From: Zea mays
Lineage: Eukaryota > Streptophyta > Magnoliopsida > Poales > Poaceae
Assembly (NCBI RefSeq): GCF_902167145.1
Contig: NC_050102.1
Coordinates: 1,364,001-1,428,000 of the forward strand
DNA length: 64,000 nucleotides
Reading direction: 5' to 3'
Shown: positions 1 through 10,745 of the stretch, piece after piece
Position numbering within the stretch: position 1 is the first letter of the stretch
Layout: every line of letters begins with the position of its first letter
The notes under the pieces: generated by a model
Told to the model about the DNA's origin: nothing
The model's database searches: none
The model's input: only the letters and a program-made list of their open reading frames with translations
Made by a program: the position numbers and the translations under genes

Positions 1-1148
1 GAGGGGCAGAGGCCGCAGCTCGGCTCGCTTTACCCCACCATCAAGCTGGAGGTCACCATCTTGGGTGACCACCAGTGGAGGGGTGCAGCCGGGCTGCATG
101 ATGAAAATCCTTGAAGCTGAACGATGGCCAAAAGGTACCAACTCCCACGGAGTTGCGTCCCTCCAACGACGAGGCAAAAAGACGGCGGGTATCCCCCATC
201 CGGGGGCTTGGAAGGTGGAAAGACGCGGTGCATAAGGGAGCTAGAGGACGCGGTCGCCTTTCGAAAGGGGTCACCCTCCTTTTAAAGGCAACTCTCCCTG
301 CTTGCACCCCCAACCGTCACGGGCCGAGTCTTCTCCAACACGCTCCAAAGCCCTCCCCTGCGGCGCGGGGGCTGGGTCCCGCATGTCATGCAGACCGGCT
401 CCGAGCAGAAGAAGCCAAACCGCCGCGCGTGGTGCACGCAACCGCCCAGCGGTTACAAGTGACCCTCCACTTTTGCCCAGACCAACGGGCGAAAGAGGCG
501 GGCAGCCATGCAGGCGGCATGCAACCACGCCAAGTGGACGCGCTTCTCCGACTCCCGACACGTCAGCATAGAGGCCTAGGCCCACGCGTCGCGCAACCGG
601 TGCGCCGGATGCTGCATGCAAGCAACTGCACCGCCTGCGCCACCACCGCGCCTCCTCGATTGCGGAACCAATACCGCGACTCGAGGCGACCCAGCGCGCG
701 ACCCAGCAGCGCCAGCCTGACGCGGCGGTCAACGCGGCCAAAAGTGGGCCGGCAGTAATGACGGTGGCAGGCGCGCGGGAGCAGCGGTCACGTCGTCAGC
801 CAAGCTCACGTCCCATCCGGGGGCAGCAAGAGAACCCCCTCTCACGGCGTGAAGACAACGCGCTCGTGATCCGTCCCTCGAACGGCTCGCGCACGCGCAA
901 CGACCGCCCCGCCAACTACTCGCCCCGTCGCATTAACTCCGCGGCTGGACAGGCGGCGCTTCTGGCAGTAGCAGCGGGCGACGCTTCGCCTTCGCCGAAA
1001 CAACCACGCCAAAAAAGGTACGCCGCGTCGTTCGGTTTCGTATCCTTTTCCCTTTTTCCTCTTTCTCTATCTCTTGCGACAGGGACCGGGAAAGGGGGAT
1101 ACTCCGAAAGGGATCCTTCCCCGTGAAGGAATCAGGCTCCGAGCCTCC

Positions 1149-1356
1149 TTACTGATCAGAGGTTCGAAGGCTGGCCCCCCCGAAGGGTTCAACAGCCGCC
1201 TCAGATCGCGTGGGCCCTACACCCACTACTGGTCAGAGGTTCGAAGGCCGACCCCCCGAAGGGTTCCACGGCCGCCTCAGGCTACTCGGGCTCCGTGCCC
1301 ATTACTGATCAGGGGTTCGAAGGCTGGCCCCCGAAGGGTTCACAGCCGCCTCAGAC
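1149..1356 (+). repeat. Three-copy tandem repeat in retrotransposon 3' internal region
   Basis: Three imperfect units begin near 1149, 1227 and 1302. Each holds the string GATCAGAGGTTCGAAGG or a close variant, then a C-run, GAAGGGTTC and CAGCCGCCTCAG. The period is about 75-80 bp. It is non-coding and lies between the missing pol gene and the 3' LTR. Confidence 0.7.
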
Positions 1357-2585
1357 GCCGAGCGAGGGATGACCAGGGGTACGTTCGATACATAACCAAG
1401 GCTCGGGCTGCGCTCCCGAGGTACCCTAGGACATTTCCGAGACCAGTGGGAGCGATCTTGCAACGGAATCCCATCGGAGGGAGGCATCGAGCCCTCGGAC
1501 CCCGTCGCCAGGGGACCGGGTCCGGCAGATCACCCGCAGGTACTTTTGGGCATGCCTCTGGGCCCCTAGCCGACCCCTAACGAACGGGGCACGGACGTCC
1601 ACTCGGATTACCCGCTTGCAACTCACCGGAGACACCATGTTCGGCGCCCATCGAGGGTAACATGGCGCTCTCCCCCCCTCCTCCTTGCGGAAAGGCGACG
1701 CAGGGGCGTATGTAAAAAAGCCGAGTCTGTCCCTGATCGCCCTCTTGCCCTGTGCAGAGGCTCGGGGGCTGCTCTCGCAAACCCGGCTCCGGCCAAACCG
1801 TTGACAGTGTCAACATACCAGCCTGAGAACTTGGGCCCCGACCGTACACCCGGGCTACGGCCAGCTCGCATGAGGGAACAACCAGACCAGCTGAAGCATT
1901 ACGCAAGGCATTAAGACCTCGAAGGAGTGAAACCACTCCTCCGAGGCCTCGGGGGCTACACCCGGCGGGTGCGCTCGCGCGCACCCACCGGAACAAAATG
2001 CAACCGAGAAAGGCTGGTCCCCTTGCAAAAAAGTGCGACGAAAGCCTCCAAGCGAGTGCTAACACTGCCTTCGAGGCTCGGGGGCTACTGTCGGGGACCA
2101 TAATTAGGGGTACCCTCAAGACTCCTAATTCTCAGCTGGTAACCCCCATCAGCATAAAGCTGCAAAGGCCTGATGGGTGCGATTAAGTCAGGGATCAGTC
2201 CATTCGAGCGACTCGATCACGCCTCGCCCGAGCCTAGCCTCGGACAAGGGCAGCCGACCCCGGAGGATTTCCGTCTCGCCCGAGGCCCCCCTCCAGCGGC
2301 GGACACATCTTCGGCTCGCTCGAGGCCCTGCCTTCGCTAAGAAGCAACCCTGACTAAATCGCCGCACCAACCGACCAAATCGCAGGAGCATTTAACGCAA
2401 AGGTGGCCTGACACCTTTATCCTGACACGCGCCCTCCGGCAGAGCCGAAGTGACCGCCGTCACTTCGCCGCTCCACTGACCGGTCTGACAGAAGGACAGC
2501 GCCGCCTGCGCCACTCCGACTGCAGCGCCACTTGACAGAGTGATGCTGACAGGAAGCCAGGCCCTGCCAAAGGCACCATAGGAAG

Positions 2586-3130
2586 CTCCGCCCGACCCAG
2601 GGCTCGGACTCGGGCTCAGCCCCGGAAGACGGCGAACTCCGCTCCGCCCGACCCAGGGCTCGGACTCGGGCTAAGACTCGGAAGACGGCGAACTCCGCTC
2701 CGCCCGACCCAGGGCGAACTCCGCTCCGCCCGACCCAGGGCTCGGACTCGGGCTAAGACCCGGAAGACGGCGAACTCCGCTCCGCCCGACCCAGGGCTCG
2801 GACTCGGGCTAAGACCTGGAAGACGGCGAACTCCGCTCCGCCCGACCCAGGGCTCGGACTCGGGCTAAGACCCGGAAGACGACGAACTCCGCTTCGCCCG
2901 ACCCCAGGGCTCAGACTCGGGCTAAGACCCGGAAGACGGCGAACTCCGCTTCGCCCGACCCAGGGCTCGGACTCGGGCTAAGACCCGGAAGACGACGAAT
3001 CCCGCTTCGCCCGACCCCAGGGCTCGGACTCGGGCTAAGACCCAGAAGACGGTGAACTCTGCTCCGCCCGACCCAGGGCTCGGACTCGGGCTAAGACCCG
3101 GAAGACGACGAACTCCGCTTCGCCCGACCC
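2586..3130 (+). repeat. 56-bp tandem array inside LTR U3
   Basis: About nine to ten units read CTCCGCTCCGCCCGACCCAG, then GGCTCGGACTCGGGCTAAGA and CCCGGAAGACGGCGAA, with one clearly truncated unit near 2695-2720. Small substitutions separate the units. The same array occurs with fewer copies, inverted, at about 12620-12895. Confidence 0.85.
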
Positions 3131-3641
3131 GAGGGCTCGGACACCGCCCTGGCCTCTGCCGACGACCTCCGCCTCGCCCGACCCAGGGGCTCGGACTCGG
3201 CCTTGGCCATGGAAGATAGACTCGACCTCGGCTTCGGAGGAGCCTCCACGTCGCCCAACCTAGGGCGCAGGCCAGCCACGTCAACAGGAAGCGCCATCAT
3301 CACCCTACCCCGAGCTGACTCGGGCCGCAGAGAACAAGACCGGTGTCCCATCTGGCTGTCTCCACCAGATAGGCAATGATGGCGCCCCGCATGCCCTGTG
3401 ACGACGGCGACTCTCAGCTCTCTTACGGAAGCAGGAGGACGTCAACAAGGACACAACCGCTCCGACAGCTGGCCCTCCGCCAGGCTCCGCCGCTCCTCCG
3501 ACAGCCACGACGTCACACTAGTTGGGTTCCAAGATCTCTCCGGCTGCCACATTGGCATGTACTCAGGGCACTAGCTCTCCCTCGCTAGACACGTAGCACT
3601 CTGCTACACTCCTATTGTACACCTGGATCCTCTCCTTGCGT

Positions 3642-3649
3642 CTATAAAA
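3642..3649 (+). promoter_or_regulatory. TATA box of 3' LTR
   Basis: CTATAAAAG lies about 300 bp before the LTR end, the usual place for the Gypsy LTR core promoter, and is preceded by GC-rich U3 sequence. Confidence 0.6.
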
Positions 3650-3950
3650 GGAAGGACCAGGGCCCTCTTAGAGAGGGTCGGCCGCGCGGGACGAGGACGG
3701 GACAGGCGCTCTCTTGGGGCCGCTCGCTTCCCTCACCCGCGTGGACGCTTGTAACCCCCTACTGCAAGCGCACCCGACCTGGGCGCGGGACGAACACGAA
3801 GGCCGCGGGATTCCCACCTCTCTCGCGCCGGTCTCCGGCCGCCTCACTCCTTTCCCCCCTTCGCTCGCCCACGCGCTCGACCCATCTGGGCTGGGGCACG
3901 CGACACTCACTCGTCGGCCTGAGGGACCCCCCGGTCTCGAAACGCTGACA

Positions 3951-4500
3951 ACGGGGGCCACCGAGACGACAGACAGACACCGATTAGAGATGACGGCCAG
4001 CGGGGGAGGGCCGGAGGGGAGGACTAGACGACAACACGAACTCGCATAGTTCACCGAGAGAGAGGGGATAGGATAGGGGAGAGGGGTTAGGGTAGAGAGG
4101 AGCTGGTGGATCGAGGTCACCGACGTCGGGGACGAGAGCCAAGGGCGTCGAGGTCGCTGGATCGGGGCGGCGCCGCGACGGAGGAGCTGAGTCGCCGAAA
4201 GGGGAATCGCCGAATCGTCAAGTCGGGGAGAGAGAGAGGGAGCCGGGAGGTTGAGTGCGAGTGAGAGGCTGAGAGCTGAGGGGGCGAGGGGGTTAGGCCG
4301 TGAGAGGCACCGGGCTGGCCATATGGGAGCAGGTCGTGCAGTGCCGGCCCACATGCCTGGCTTTCGGCCTAGGCACGACCTGCTCCACTGGGTCGTGCCA
4401 GCCCGGGCCCATCCCTCACGTGCCGGGCCGGGCGTGGACCGGGACAAAAAAACGGGCCTCGGGCCGGGTTAACGGGCTCGTGCTTCATGTACAACTATAA
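3951..4500. other. GC-rich non-coding flank, hAT-like subterminal sequence
   Basis: From about 4290 to 4470 the DNA is built of short reiterated strings such as GGGCCGG, GTGCCGGGCC and GCACGACC in both orientations. This resembles the subterminal regions of grass hAT elements that carry GGGCCGGCCCGGCAC-type motifs. I found no matching terminal inverted repeats, so the element is broken or the likeness is only compositional. No gene is seen. Confidence 0.3.
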
Positions 4501-6660
4501 GCTACCCACGCTTTACTTATTCCCCTGTGTAAGTGTACGTGTACACGTTCGGATCGATCCTGGAGCATATATTAAATATTGTATGAATATATTAAAATGC
4601 TACAATGACTAATATTTTGGGACCGATGGAGTGCATTTTTACTATTTTTAAGTTAGTCACTTCTAGCTCTTTGGATCTTTACCCTTCCAAACTGACTAAA
4701 CTTTACCTTTGCTTTAACTCCTATATATGGCATTTTCTAGTTTCTAGAAATATTTTAAAAAAAGTTTCAAGCTTTTTTTAAATAAAAATAAAAAGTCTAT
4801 GAGTGGATGTATACCTTTGTGACTTTATCTTGTTTGTGCGTACAATTAAATAAGCCAGAGCCTAAATTTTCAAATTTGGTTTGTTCATACTATGAAAAGT
4901 GTGTTGAATGTATCAGCGGATAATGATATGTATAGATACTCCGTTGAATAGGAGTACATATGTGAAAGCGAGAAAATTATATATGCATGCTTCTTGTTGG
5001 ACATATATATCCACTTGCTGACAGAATAGTATGTACAGTCTGAGCCTGTCACATCACTCGCGTAATCGGCGATCATATACGAACTGCGTGCTGGCACTTT
5101 TCATATATGGCGCCTGGTATTGTGGACCTTGTTCGTTCACAATAGGACAGAGTCCGCTTAAGGGTTGATTTTTGTTGAAGTATTTTTCTGAGTTCCTGAA
5201 GTTAAGCACTTTTCATATATGTTTTTTAGGTATATTTCGCATTTGAGCGACTTATGGAGATGGCTGATGTAAGTGTCATCACTTAAAATGTTAGTGGCCG
5301 ACGCCGACACATTTTTAGCGACCAATCGTCCGGTTGATGGTGTAATATATTTAGGGACCAATGGTTCGTTGATGTATTGTACATTTAGCGAGGTGGTTTG
5401 CTCGTATTGAGTTATTAATAGTAGAGCACCGACAATTGTTACTAACAACAACATACAGTTAATTAACGTTCAGCAATGACAGATCTACTTGATAGATAAA
5501 CACAAACAAAAGCACCACAGCAGGTTACGGAATATATAGTTTGTGGACGTGGTTAGCGATTTGTAGAAGCTCTCGATACATACACTTTATAAAAAGAATA
5601 ATCACGGACAATAATACTCTGCGGTAGAGGGAGTACAAGTTAACGTGGAGTAGTGGTTTAGTCGTCGTCTGGGGCGCTAAATAATACGAAGGGCTTGTTT
5701 GGACGCTGACCTCCAACGCAACACCACGTCTAAGGCGCGGCAGCCGATTCGGCCGCCACAACTGTGGCGCGGCGTGAGGACATCGGCGGTGATCCAAACA
5801 GGTACTAAAAACGTCTAGAAATCTGGTTTCGTTTTCTTCATCAATCATCGTCAAGCGTGGACTCTGAAAACAGACAGCCGATACACATAGGCATTAGCTA
5901 GCATTATATATACAGCGTATTGTTTATTGGCCGTGTGCACATGCATAGGATGATAAAAATATATGGTGACTAATAACAACAATAACGTACACGAATCACG
6001 GAGCACAATTAGGCCAAACGACTAAAGGTGTATATATATCCAGATGCACGTGCTGCCTGTGAGGCACAAGCTGTAATTAAGAGAGAGATCGAGAGAGAGA
6101 GAGAGAGGATGAAAGATCATGGGCGGATCAAGCGCAAGTGAAGGCAACGGCTAGCCATACTGTTGTACTATTACTAGTATTTTGTTGTGCCTCTGCTGTG
6201 GAGATACGGCAAACGGTATACTATACTATAATAGTCGTTGGAGCATGTGATTTCAGAAACTCTGAATCGCCTGTTAAAACTCTGAATGTATGTGATTTCA
6301 TAAGGAAAGAAACGTTGAATGAATATTCTTCGTTAAAGCACAGTAGTAGTATGGATGCATGATAGAAAAAGTCTTTGGTCAGAGGATGGATGGCGTGCAG
6401 AGGTGAGGTCAAGTCATGCAATGCATTGGTTGGAGTCGTCTCCTCTCGTGTTCTGTTCCTGTATCTGCTTGTCAGAGCCCTGCTGTCTGTAGCTTGAGTC
6501 TGCGTGCAACTACAACTTGGTGGTCAGTTGGTCTTGTCTATGACTATGCATGCATTCCCTTTGACAGCGACATGAAACTGTCACCACTTCCCCAAGCGGG
6601 CCCAATCGATGTCGCAGTAGTTGGGCCTCGTATCTATTACTCCAGGTCGCAGTAAACTTG
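4501..6660. other. AT-rich intergenic DNA
   Basis: No convincing gene was found. It holds a short inverted-repeat element candidate (5691-5803) and a GA-rich run at about 6080-6110. The open frame at 6138 encodes a signal-peptide-like start but opens with GTG, not ATG, and has no recognised homology. Confidence 0.6.
5691..5803. mobile_element. Small MITE-like inverted-repeat element
   Basis: GGGCTTGTTTGGA at the left is mirrored by TCCAAACAGG at the right, about 110 bp apart, around a GC-rich core within AT-rich DNA. This is typical of small grass MITEs. No clear target-site duplication was identified, so superfamily is left open. Confidence 0.4.
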
Positions 6661-6679
6661 GGCCTCTGCGGCCCGATTA

Positions 6680-6992
6680 CACACGTTGTTTTCAGTGTTC
6701 ACTTGATCCATACCGAAAGTTTATGAAAAATGCAGAATCATGTGGGTGTCTTACTGAGGATCTTGCTTGCCAATTCATATCACTTTACTTGAAACTAGAA
6801 AGACTGGAGGAAGCTAAGACTCTTGCAGAGAAACTTTGTGATGGCCCTCTTTCAAGTGCTGCAAATTTGTGGAGCCTGAGAGCTTCTATGGAGATAAATT
6901 CGTTGGCGACTGCTCCTGGCAGCTCTCCATTGAATAAGGAGAACTTGAGCTCTCTCTGTTTGATCTGTTTGGCACATGGTAAGTTCCTTAGA
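6680..6992 (+). pseudogene. Gene fragment resembling UTP6 (U3 snoRNA-associated protein 6)
   Basis: An open stretch of about 100 codons reads as a helical repeat: LTEDLACQFISLYLK, then LERLEEAKTLAEKLC and NLWSLRASMEI. This pattern resembles the HAT (half-a-TPR) repeats of plant UTP6, a component of the small-subunit processome. It has no start codon of its own, is only a small fraction of the usual length, and ends at a splice-donor-like GGTAAG near 6990. It therefore looks like a captured or left-over piece of an exon. A 40-bp part of it is repeated downstream (7048-7087). The protein identity is from memory of the family and is moderately sure; that it is a fragment is clear from the sequence. 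Confidence 0.5.
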
Positions 6993-7087
6993 TCAACATT
7001 GACAAACTTTGGGTTTGTACCTTACTACTATATGACTGTGCTTGAAATCGTTGGCGACTGCTCCTGGCAGCTCTCCATTGAATAAGG
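6900..7087 (+). repeat. 40-bp direct repeat (6900-6939 and 7048-7087)
   Basis: The string beginning TCGTTGGCGACTGCTCCTGG occurs twice, identical over about 40 bp and 148 bp apart. The first copy is in the UTP6-like coding fragment. The second is followed by GTGAGA, a splice-donor-like sequence. Confidence 0.9.
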
Positions 7088-7603
7088 TGAGAGTGAGACC
7101 ACACATCACTGCTACCATGTATATGTGTGTGGATGTGGGTGGGTGATTATATACCCAGATGGGATGGGAACATCAGAGTCTGTCAACGCCGTGTACGCAA
7201 GGTGCTCGGTGACTCCACTGTTCATGCTTACCCTGGAGCTTAATTGTTTGGGTCAGCTCTCTCTGTGAGCATGCTTAGTTTGGGCCAGCAAGTAATTAAG
7301 CTGACGCATGTGGGTGGTAATTTGTGACTTGCAATACGCTGAGGTCTCTGCAGCTGCTCGCCCACCTCGTCGCTGTCGCCCTGTCCATTTTCTTCTTGTT
7401 AATAGCGGCTGGAGTGTTGCTGTTGGTGGATGCTCTTCCTTCCCTGGCCCTGCTGGTAGTTGATTTGAGTAGCAGTGGCAGTGTCAACAGTTTCCTTTGA
7501 GAGGTAGGTGCTGTGCATTATTGCTCGTCTGGCATGGTATGCTGATACATATATCAGCCAGTCAATCACACACCACCACACGTCATAGCCAAACAAAAAA
7601 GAT
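7088..7603. other. Intergenic DNA before the dirigent cluster
   Basis: No gene was recognised. It probably contains the promoter and 5' UTR of the first dirigent copy, but no convincing TATA box could be assigned. Confidence 0.5.
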
Positions 7604-8243
7604 ATGGGCACACCAAGCAGCAGGCAGCTGCTGCTCGTCGCAGCCGTGTGCCTCGTCGTCGTCGCCGTGGACACGGCGGCGGCGGCAGCGGCAGCGGCAG
7701 CGGCAGCAGCGATGCGCGGCCGGCGTCGCGTCCACCTGCGGGTGTACATGCACGACGTGATCCGGGGGCCGGGGCAGACGGCGATCCAGCTGGTCTGGGG
7801 CGTGGGCCCGCCGCACGCGACCATGCCGGGGCGGTCCTTCGGCGACACGGCGGCCATCGACGACAGTCCTCACGGAGGGCCCAGACATCGGCTCCGCGCC
7901 CGTCGGCCGCGCGCGGGCAGGGCACCTACATGCTCAGCTCGCAGCGGGAGGGGCGGTGCTCGTCGTGGACGTCACGCTCGCGCTCACCGCGGGGCCATAC
8001 AACGGCAGCACGATCGTGGTGGCCGGCCGCGACCGCGTACAGGACGAGACGAGGGAGCTCGCGGTGGTCGGCGGCACCGGGGACCTCCGCGGCGCCTCCG
8101 GGTACGTGCTGTGGAGGACGGCCAAGGTGTGGTCGGAGGTGCACATGGCGCTGGAGATCGACGTGCACGCGTCCGTGCCACTGCCACTGCCGGACGACGA
8201 CGACGACGACAACGACCTTGTTCTTGGCAGCAGGGATGAGTAG
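7604..8243 (+). pseudogene. Dirigent protein gene, frameshifted copy (cluster member 1)
   Basis: It encodes a secreted dirigent-family protein: a signal-peptide start at 7604, a long Ala run from a GGC/GCA repeat, then VYMHDVIRGPGQTAIQLVWG and FGDTAAIDD. The rest of the domain is present but in other frames: GTYMLSSQ, then PYNGSTIVVAGRD and AVVGGTGDLRGASGYVLW to a stop at 8243. Alignment by eye with the intact neighbour at 8592-9224 places three indels: an extra base near 7865, four extra bases near 7914 and one missing base near 7950. No continuous protein is possible. Dirigent proteins steer phenoxy-radical coupling in lignan and related wall chemistry; this copy is presumably dead unless the indels are sequence errors. 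Confidence 0.85.
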
Positions 8244-8323
8244 TAACTTAATTAGTAGACGTGAGACATGCGTGGTTCTCTATCTATCTCTGTCTAGGAG
8301 AACCTCCGATTCCATTTATGATT

Positions 8324-8537
8324 AAATAAATATAAAATGAGCTTCAATTTTAGCTCTGCAGACGGTTCTCAATGCATGTAAAACTGAGCACACCACCAAA
8401 ATCGAGGGCACCACCTTAAAAAACCCTAAATAATTAGTAGATATAGATTCTTCAAAGCTGTAATTAATATATTTCTCATGCATTGAGAATATATAGTCTG
8501 AGCTAAAATTCAAGCTCCTTTTATATTTGTTTATTTA
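8324..8537. repeat. Foldback element (long inverted repeat) between convergent dirigent copies
   Basis: The left arm at 8324-8378 contains AGCTTCAATTTTAGCTC and TTCTCAATGCATG. The right arm at about 8477-8537 is its reverse complement with a few mismatches (CATGCATTGAGAA ... GAGCTAAAATTCAAGCT). Arms are about 55-60 bp around a loop of about 100 bp. A MITE is the simplest reading. It lies in the 3' intergenic space between the two tail-to-tail dirigent genes. Confidence 0.8.
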
Positions 8538-8591
8538 TTCATTGATGGGATCGGTGGTAGACAGGGACAGATACAGACCATGTCTATCTTA

Positions 8592-9224
8592 CTACGCATC
8601 CCTACTGCCAAGAACAAGAACGTCGTTGTCGTCGTGGTCCTCGTCGGGCAGTGGCACGGACGCGTGCACGTCGAGCTCCAGCACCATGTGCACCTCCGAC
8701 CACACCTTGGCCGTCGTCCACAGCACGTACCCGGAGGCCCCGCGGAGTCCCCCGGTGCCGCCGACCACCGCGAGCTCCCTCGTCTGGTCGTAGATCCTGT
8801 CGCGGCCGGCCACCACGAGGGTGCTGCCGTTGTACGGCCCCGCGGTGAGGACGACGGTGATGCTGACCACGATCACCTCCTCGTGCTGCGAGCTCAGCAT
8901 GTAGGTGCCCTGCGCCCGGCCGACGGGCCTGGAGTCTGCGCCGACGCCGGGCCCGTCCGTGACGAGGTCGTCGATGGCCACCGTGTCGCCGAAGGTGCGC
9001 CCCGGCATGGACGCGTGCGGCGGGCCCACGCCCCAGATGAGGCGGATGGCCGTCCGGTTCGGCCCGCCGATCACGTCGTGCATGTACAGCCGCAGGTGCA
9101 CGCGCCGCCGCCCCTCACGGCCACGCGCCGCCGACGCCACGCCCGCGCCCGCGCCGCCGGCTAGCAGGAGGCCCACGGCGACTGCGGCCACCAGGAGCGT
9201 CAGCTTCTCTCTCGTTCTCGCCAT
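8592..9224 (-). CDS. Dirigent protein (cluster member 2, intact)
   Basis: This single-exon gene encodes 210 aa. I start it at 9224, where MARTREKLTLLVAAVAVGLL gives a clean signal peptide; the frame is open a further 32 codons upstream but that part looks like leader sequence. The mature protein is one dirigent domain (about residues 40-195) with LRLYMHDVIGGP, FGDTVAIDD, GRAQGTYMLSS, the conserved N-glycosylation motif in AGPYNGSTL, and ELAVVGGTGGLRGASGYVLW. An acidic tail (DEDHDDND) follows. The family acts in the apoplast, guiding coupling of monolignol-type radicals; the substrate cannot be read from sequence. It is convergent with the frameshifted copy at 7604 and close to it in sequence, so the pair arose by inverted duplication. 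Confidence 0.9.
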   Translation of the reverse strand: MARTREKLTLLVAAVAVGLLLAGGAGAGVASAARGREGRRRVHLRLYMHDVIGGPNRTAIRLIWGVGPPHASMPGRTFGDTVAIDDLVTDGPGVGADSRPVGRAQGTYMLSSQHEEVIVVSITVVLTAGPYNGSTLVVAGRDRIYDQTRELAVVGGTGGLRGASGYVLWTTAKVWSEVHMVLELDVHASVPLPDEDHDDNDVLVLGSRDA

Positions 9225-9686
9225 TACTTGCTGCGAACGAACTTGTGTGTGTTTTGCTGGTGTTGAATTATTCACTTCACTCCACTGATGGATGGATGGA
9301 GCGAGAGCGAGTCCGGCCATCCCTTGTCCTACTGGTTTTAATGCAGGCTAGCCCCCATCTCTGTCCCTGGAAAAAAATTGAATAAAATGTAGCTACTCTC
9401 TCAAACTTAAGTCACTTAGATTATCAAATTCTCCGCACGAGAAAAACGGGTGCCGTAACTTAGCAAGTCCATTCAAAATTAGATTTACTCAAACCAGATG
9501 TTGATATGGTGTGTGTCACCTTGGAATCACTTGAGCCCTTAAACTTGCATTGAACACCTTCAGGTGAAAGACAGTGACAATGCAACTTCCCAGGAAAGGT
9601 AGAGAGGGTGAAAGACAGACAGCCCACCAACCGATTCCTCTTGCAGATCGCATCACTCTCAGGCTCTCAGCTTATCGGGCTCGTCC

Positions 9687-10323
9687 ATGCATGCCCCCAT
9701 GGCCATCCGCGTCAGCAGCTCGGTCGCCGCAACCGCAAGCAACAGGAGCCTCCTGCTCGTAGTAGCCGGCGTCGCTCTGGCCCTCTTGGCGTCGCCGTCG
9801 GCGGTGTCGGCCCGCCGGCGCCCCGTGCGGCTGCGCCTGTACATGCACGACATCGTGGGCGGGCCGGGGCAGACGGCGGTGCGGCTGGTGAAGGGCCCGG
9901 CCGGGCCCGGAGAACCCGTCGATGCACCCGGGCAACTGCTTCGGCGACACGGTGGCGGTGGACGACCTCCTGACGGCGGGCCTCGCCGCCGGCTCCGCGC
10001 CCGTCGGCCGCGCGCAGGGGACCTACATGACGGGCTCCATGAGCCGCCCGGTGTTCGTGGTCGCCGTCACGCTCATGCTCGCCGCGGGGCCCTACAACGG
10101 GAGCACGCTCGTGGTGGCCGGCCGCGACGACACCTCGCAGCCGGTGAGGGAGCTCGCCGTGGTCGGCGGGACGGGGGCGCTCCGCCGGGCCGCGGGCCAC
10201 GTGCTGTGGAGCACGGCCAGGGTGGAGTCCTCAGTGCACGCCGTGCTGCAACTGGACGTGCACGCGTCCGTGCCGGCGCCGAGCAAGACTGCTGCTGCGG
10301 AGTTGCTCGTCAGCTCTGCCTGA
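9687..10323 (+). pseudogene. Dirigent protein gene with one frameshift (cluster member 3)
   Basis: The first part, from ATG at 9687 or 9699, has a signal peptide (LLLVVAGVALALLASPSAVS) and LRLYMHDIVGGPGQTAVRLV. The frame is then lost at about 9915, where one extra base lies between the codons for GPGE and SMHPGN. The remainder continues cleanly in the next frame: FGDTVAVDD, GRAQGTYMTGS, AGPYNGSTLVVAGRDD, VVGGTGALRRAAGHVLW, ending at 10323. Only one indel separates it from a full dirigent gene, so this is a recent pseudogene, an allele-specific break or a base-calling error in GC-rich DNA. It is divergent from the intact member at 8592-9224, with their starts about 460 bp apart. Confidence 0.85.
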
Positions 10324-10745
10324 CCTGACTCGTAGGATGCTCCATCAAATGTAGATCATTTTCCTGCTCTCTATGCTGCTCCATCAAATGTTGTATTAAG
10401 AAAATGGCTTTCATGATTGATAATGACAATCATTTAGATATAAAACCGAATCGGTTCAAAGTTTCATACGATGATGCTCGATATCTGTCTCATATCTTTA
10501 ACAGTTCATAAAGATCGTCGTTGTAAAGAAAACTCTTCTGACTTTAACATAATGACCCGCATGTCTTTTTTTTTGCGAAAAGCAAAAGCTCTAGAACAAG
10601 TCCAATACAGATAGATAGGAATGATGCCGGCAACCGACATGCCGCAGCAGAGCACATGCACCCACTCTCACCCACCAGCATGTGGGACCACCACCCCACT
10701 CACACACCACCCACCCACCCCCATCCTTCGTCAACAGGTCGTTGC
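10324..10745. other. Short intergenic stretch within the dirigent cluster
   Basis: It separates the 3' ends of members 3 (+) and 4 (-). It is AT-rich with a T-run at 10566 and a C/A-rich stretch (10670-10735). No gene is seen. Confidence 0.5.

Larger units (their letters stand above)
1..3950 (+). mobile_element. Gypsy-type LTR retrotransposon, 3' part (internal tail plus 3' LTR)
   Basis: The window opens inside the non-coding 3' internal region of an LTR retrotransposon and contains its whole 3' LTR (2089-3950). The inner boundary is a purine-rich tract, GGCTCGGGGGCTAC, directly followed by TGTCGGGG at 2089. The outer boundary is ..GCTGACA at 3950. No gag or pol coding is left in the visible part; open frames in 1-2088 are GC-driven and match nothing I recognise. 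An inverted partial copy of the same LTR lies at 12461-22712. The sequence resembles the Huck/Flip-like Gypsy LTRs of maize from memory, but I cannot fix the family name without a search. Confidence 0.8.
2089..3950 (+). repeat. 3' LTR of the first Gypsy element
   Basis: This LTR of 1862 bp starts TGTCGGGGACC and ends GCTGACA, giving the canonical TG...CA ends. It carries a 56-bp tandem array (2586-3130) in its U3 part and a TATA box at 3642. The next bases (acggg) may be the target-site duplication, but the other side is outside the window. The inverted copy at 12461-22712 confirms the TG end. Confidence 0.8.

Noticed and set aside
111..758. Plus-strand open frame of 215 codons
   Set aside because: It lies in the GC-rich 3' internal region of an LTR element, has no recognisable domain, and overlaps other open frames of similar length on both strands.
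2922..3284. Reverse-strand frame with Gly/Arg/Pro repeats
   Set aside because: It is a translation of the 56-bp LTR array; the periodicity comes from DNA repeats.
4081..4096. Telomere-like GGGGTTAGGGTAG string
   Set aside because: A single imperfect unit, with no array around it.
6138..6362. Small secreted-peptide-like frame
   Set aside because: It opens with GTG, has no cysteine pattern of a known family, and no homologue is recognised.
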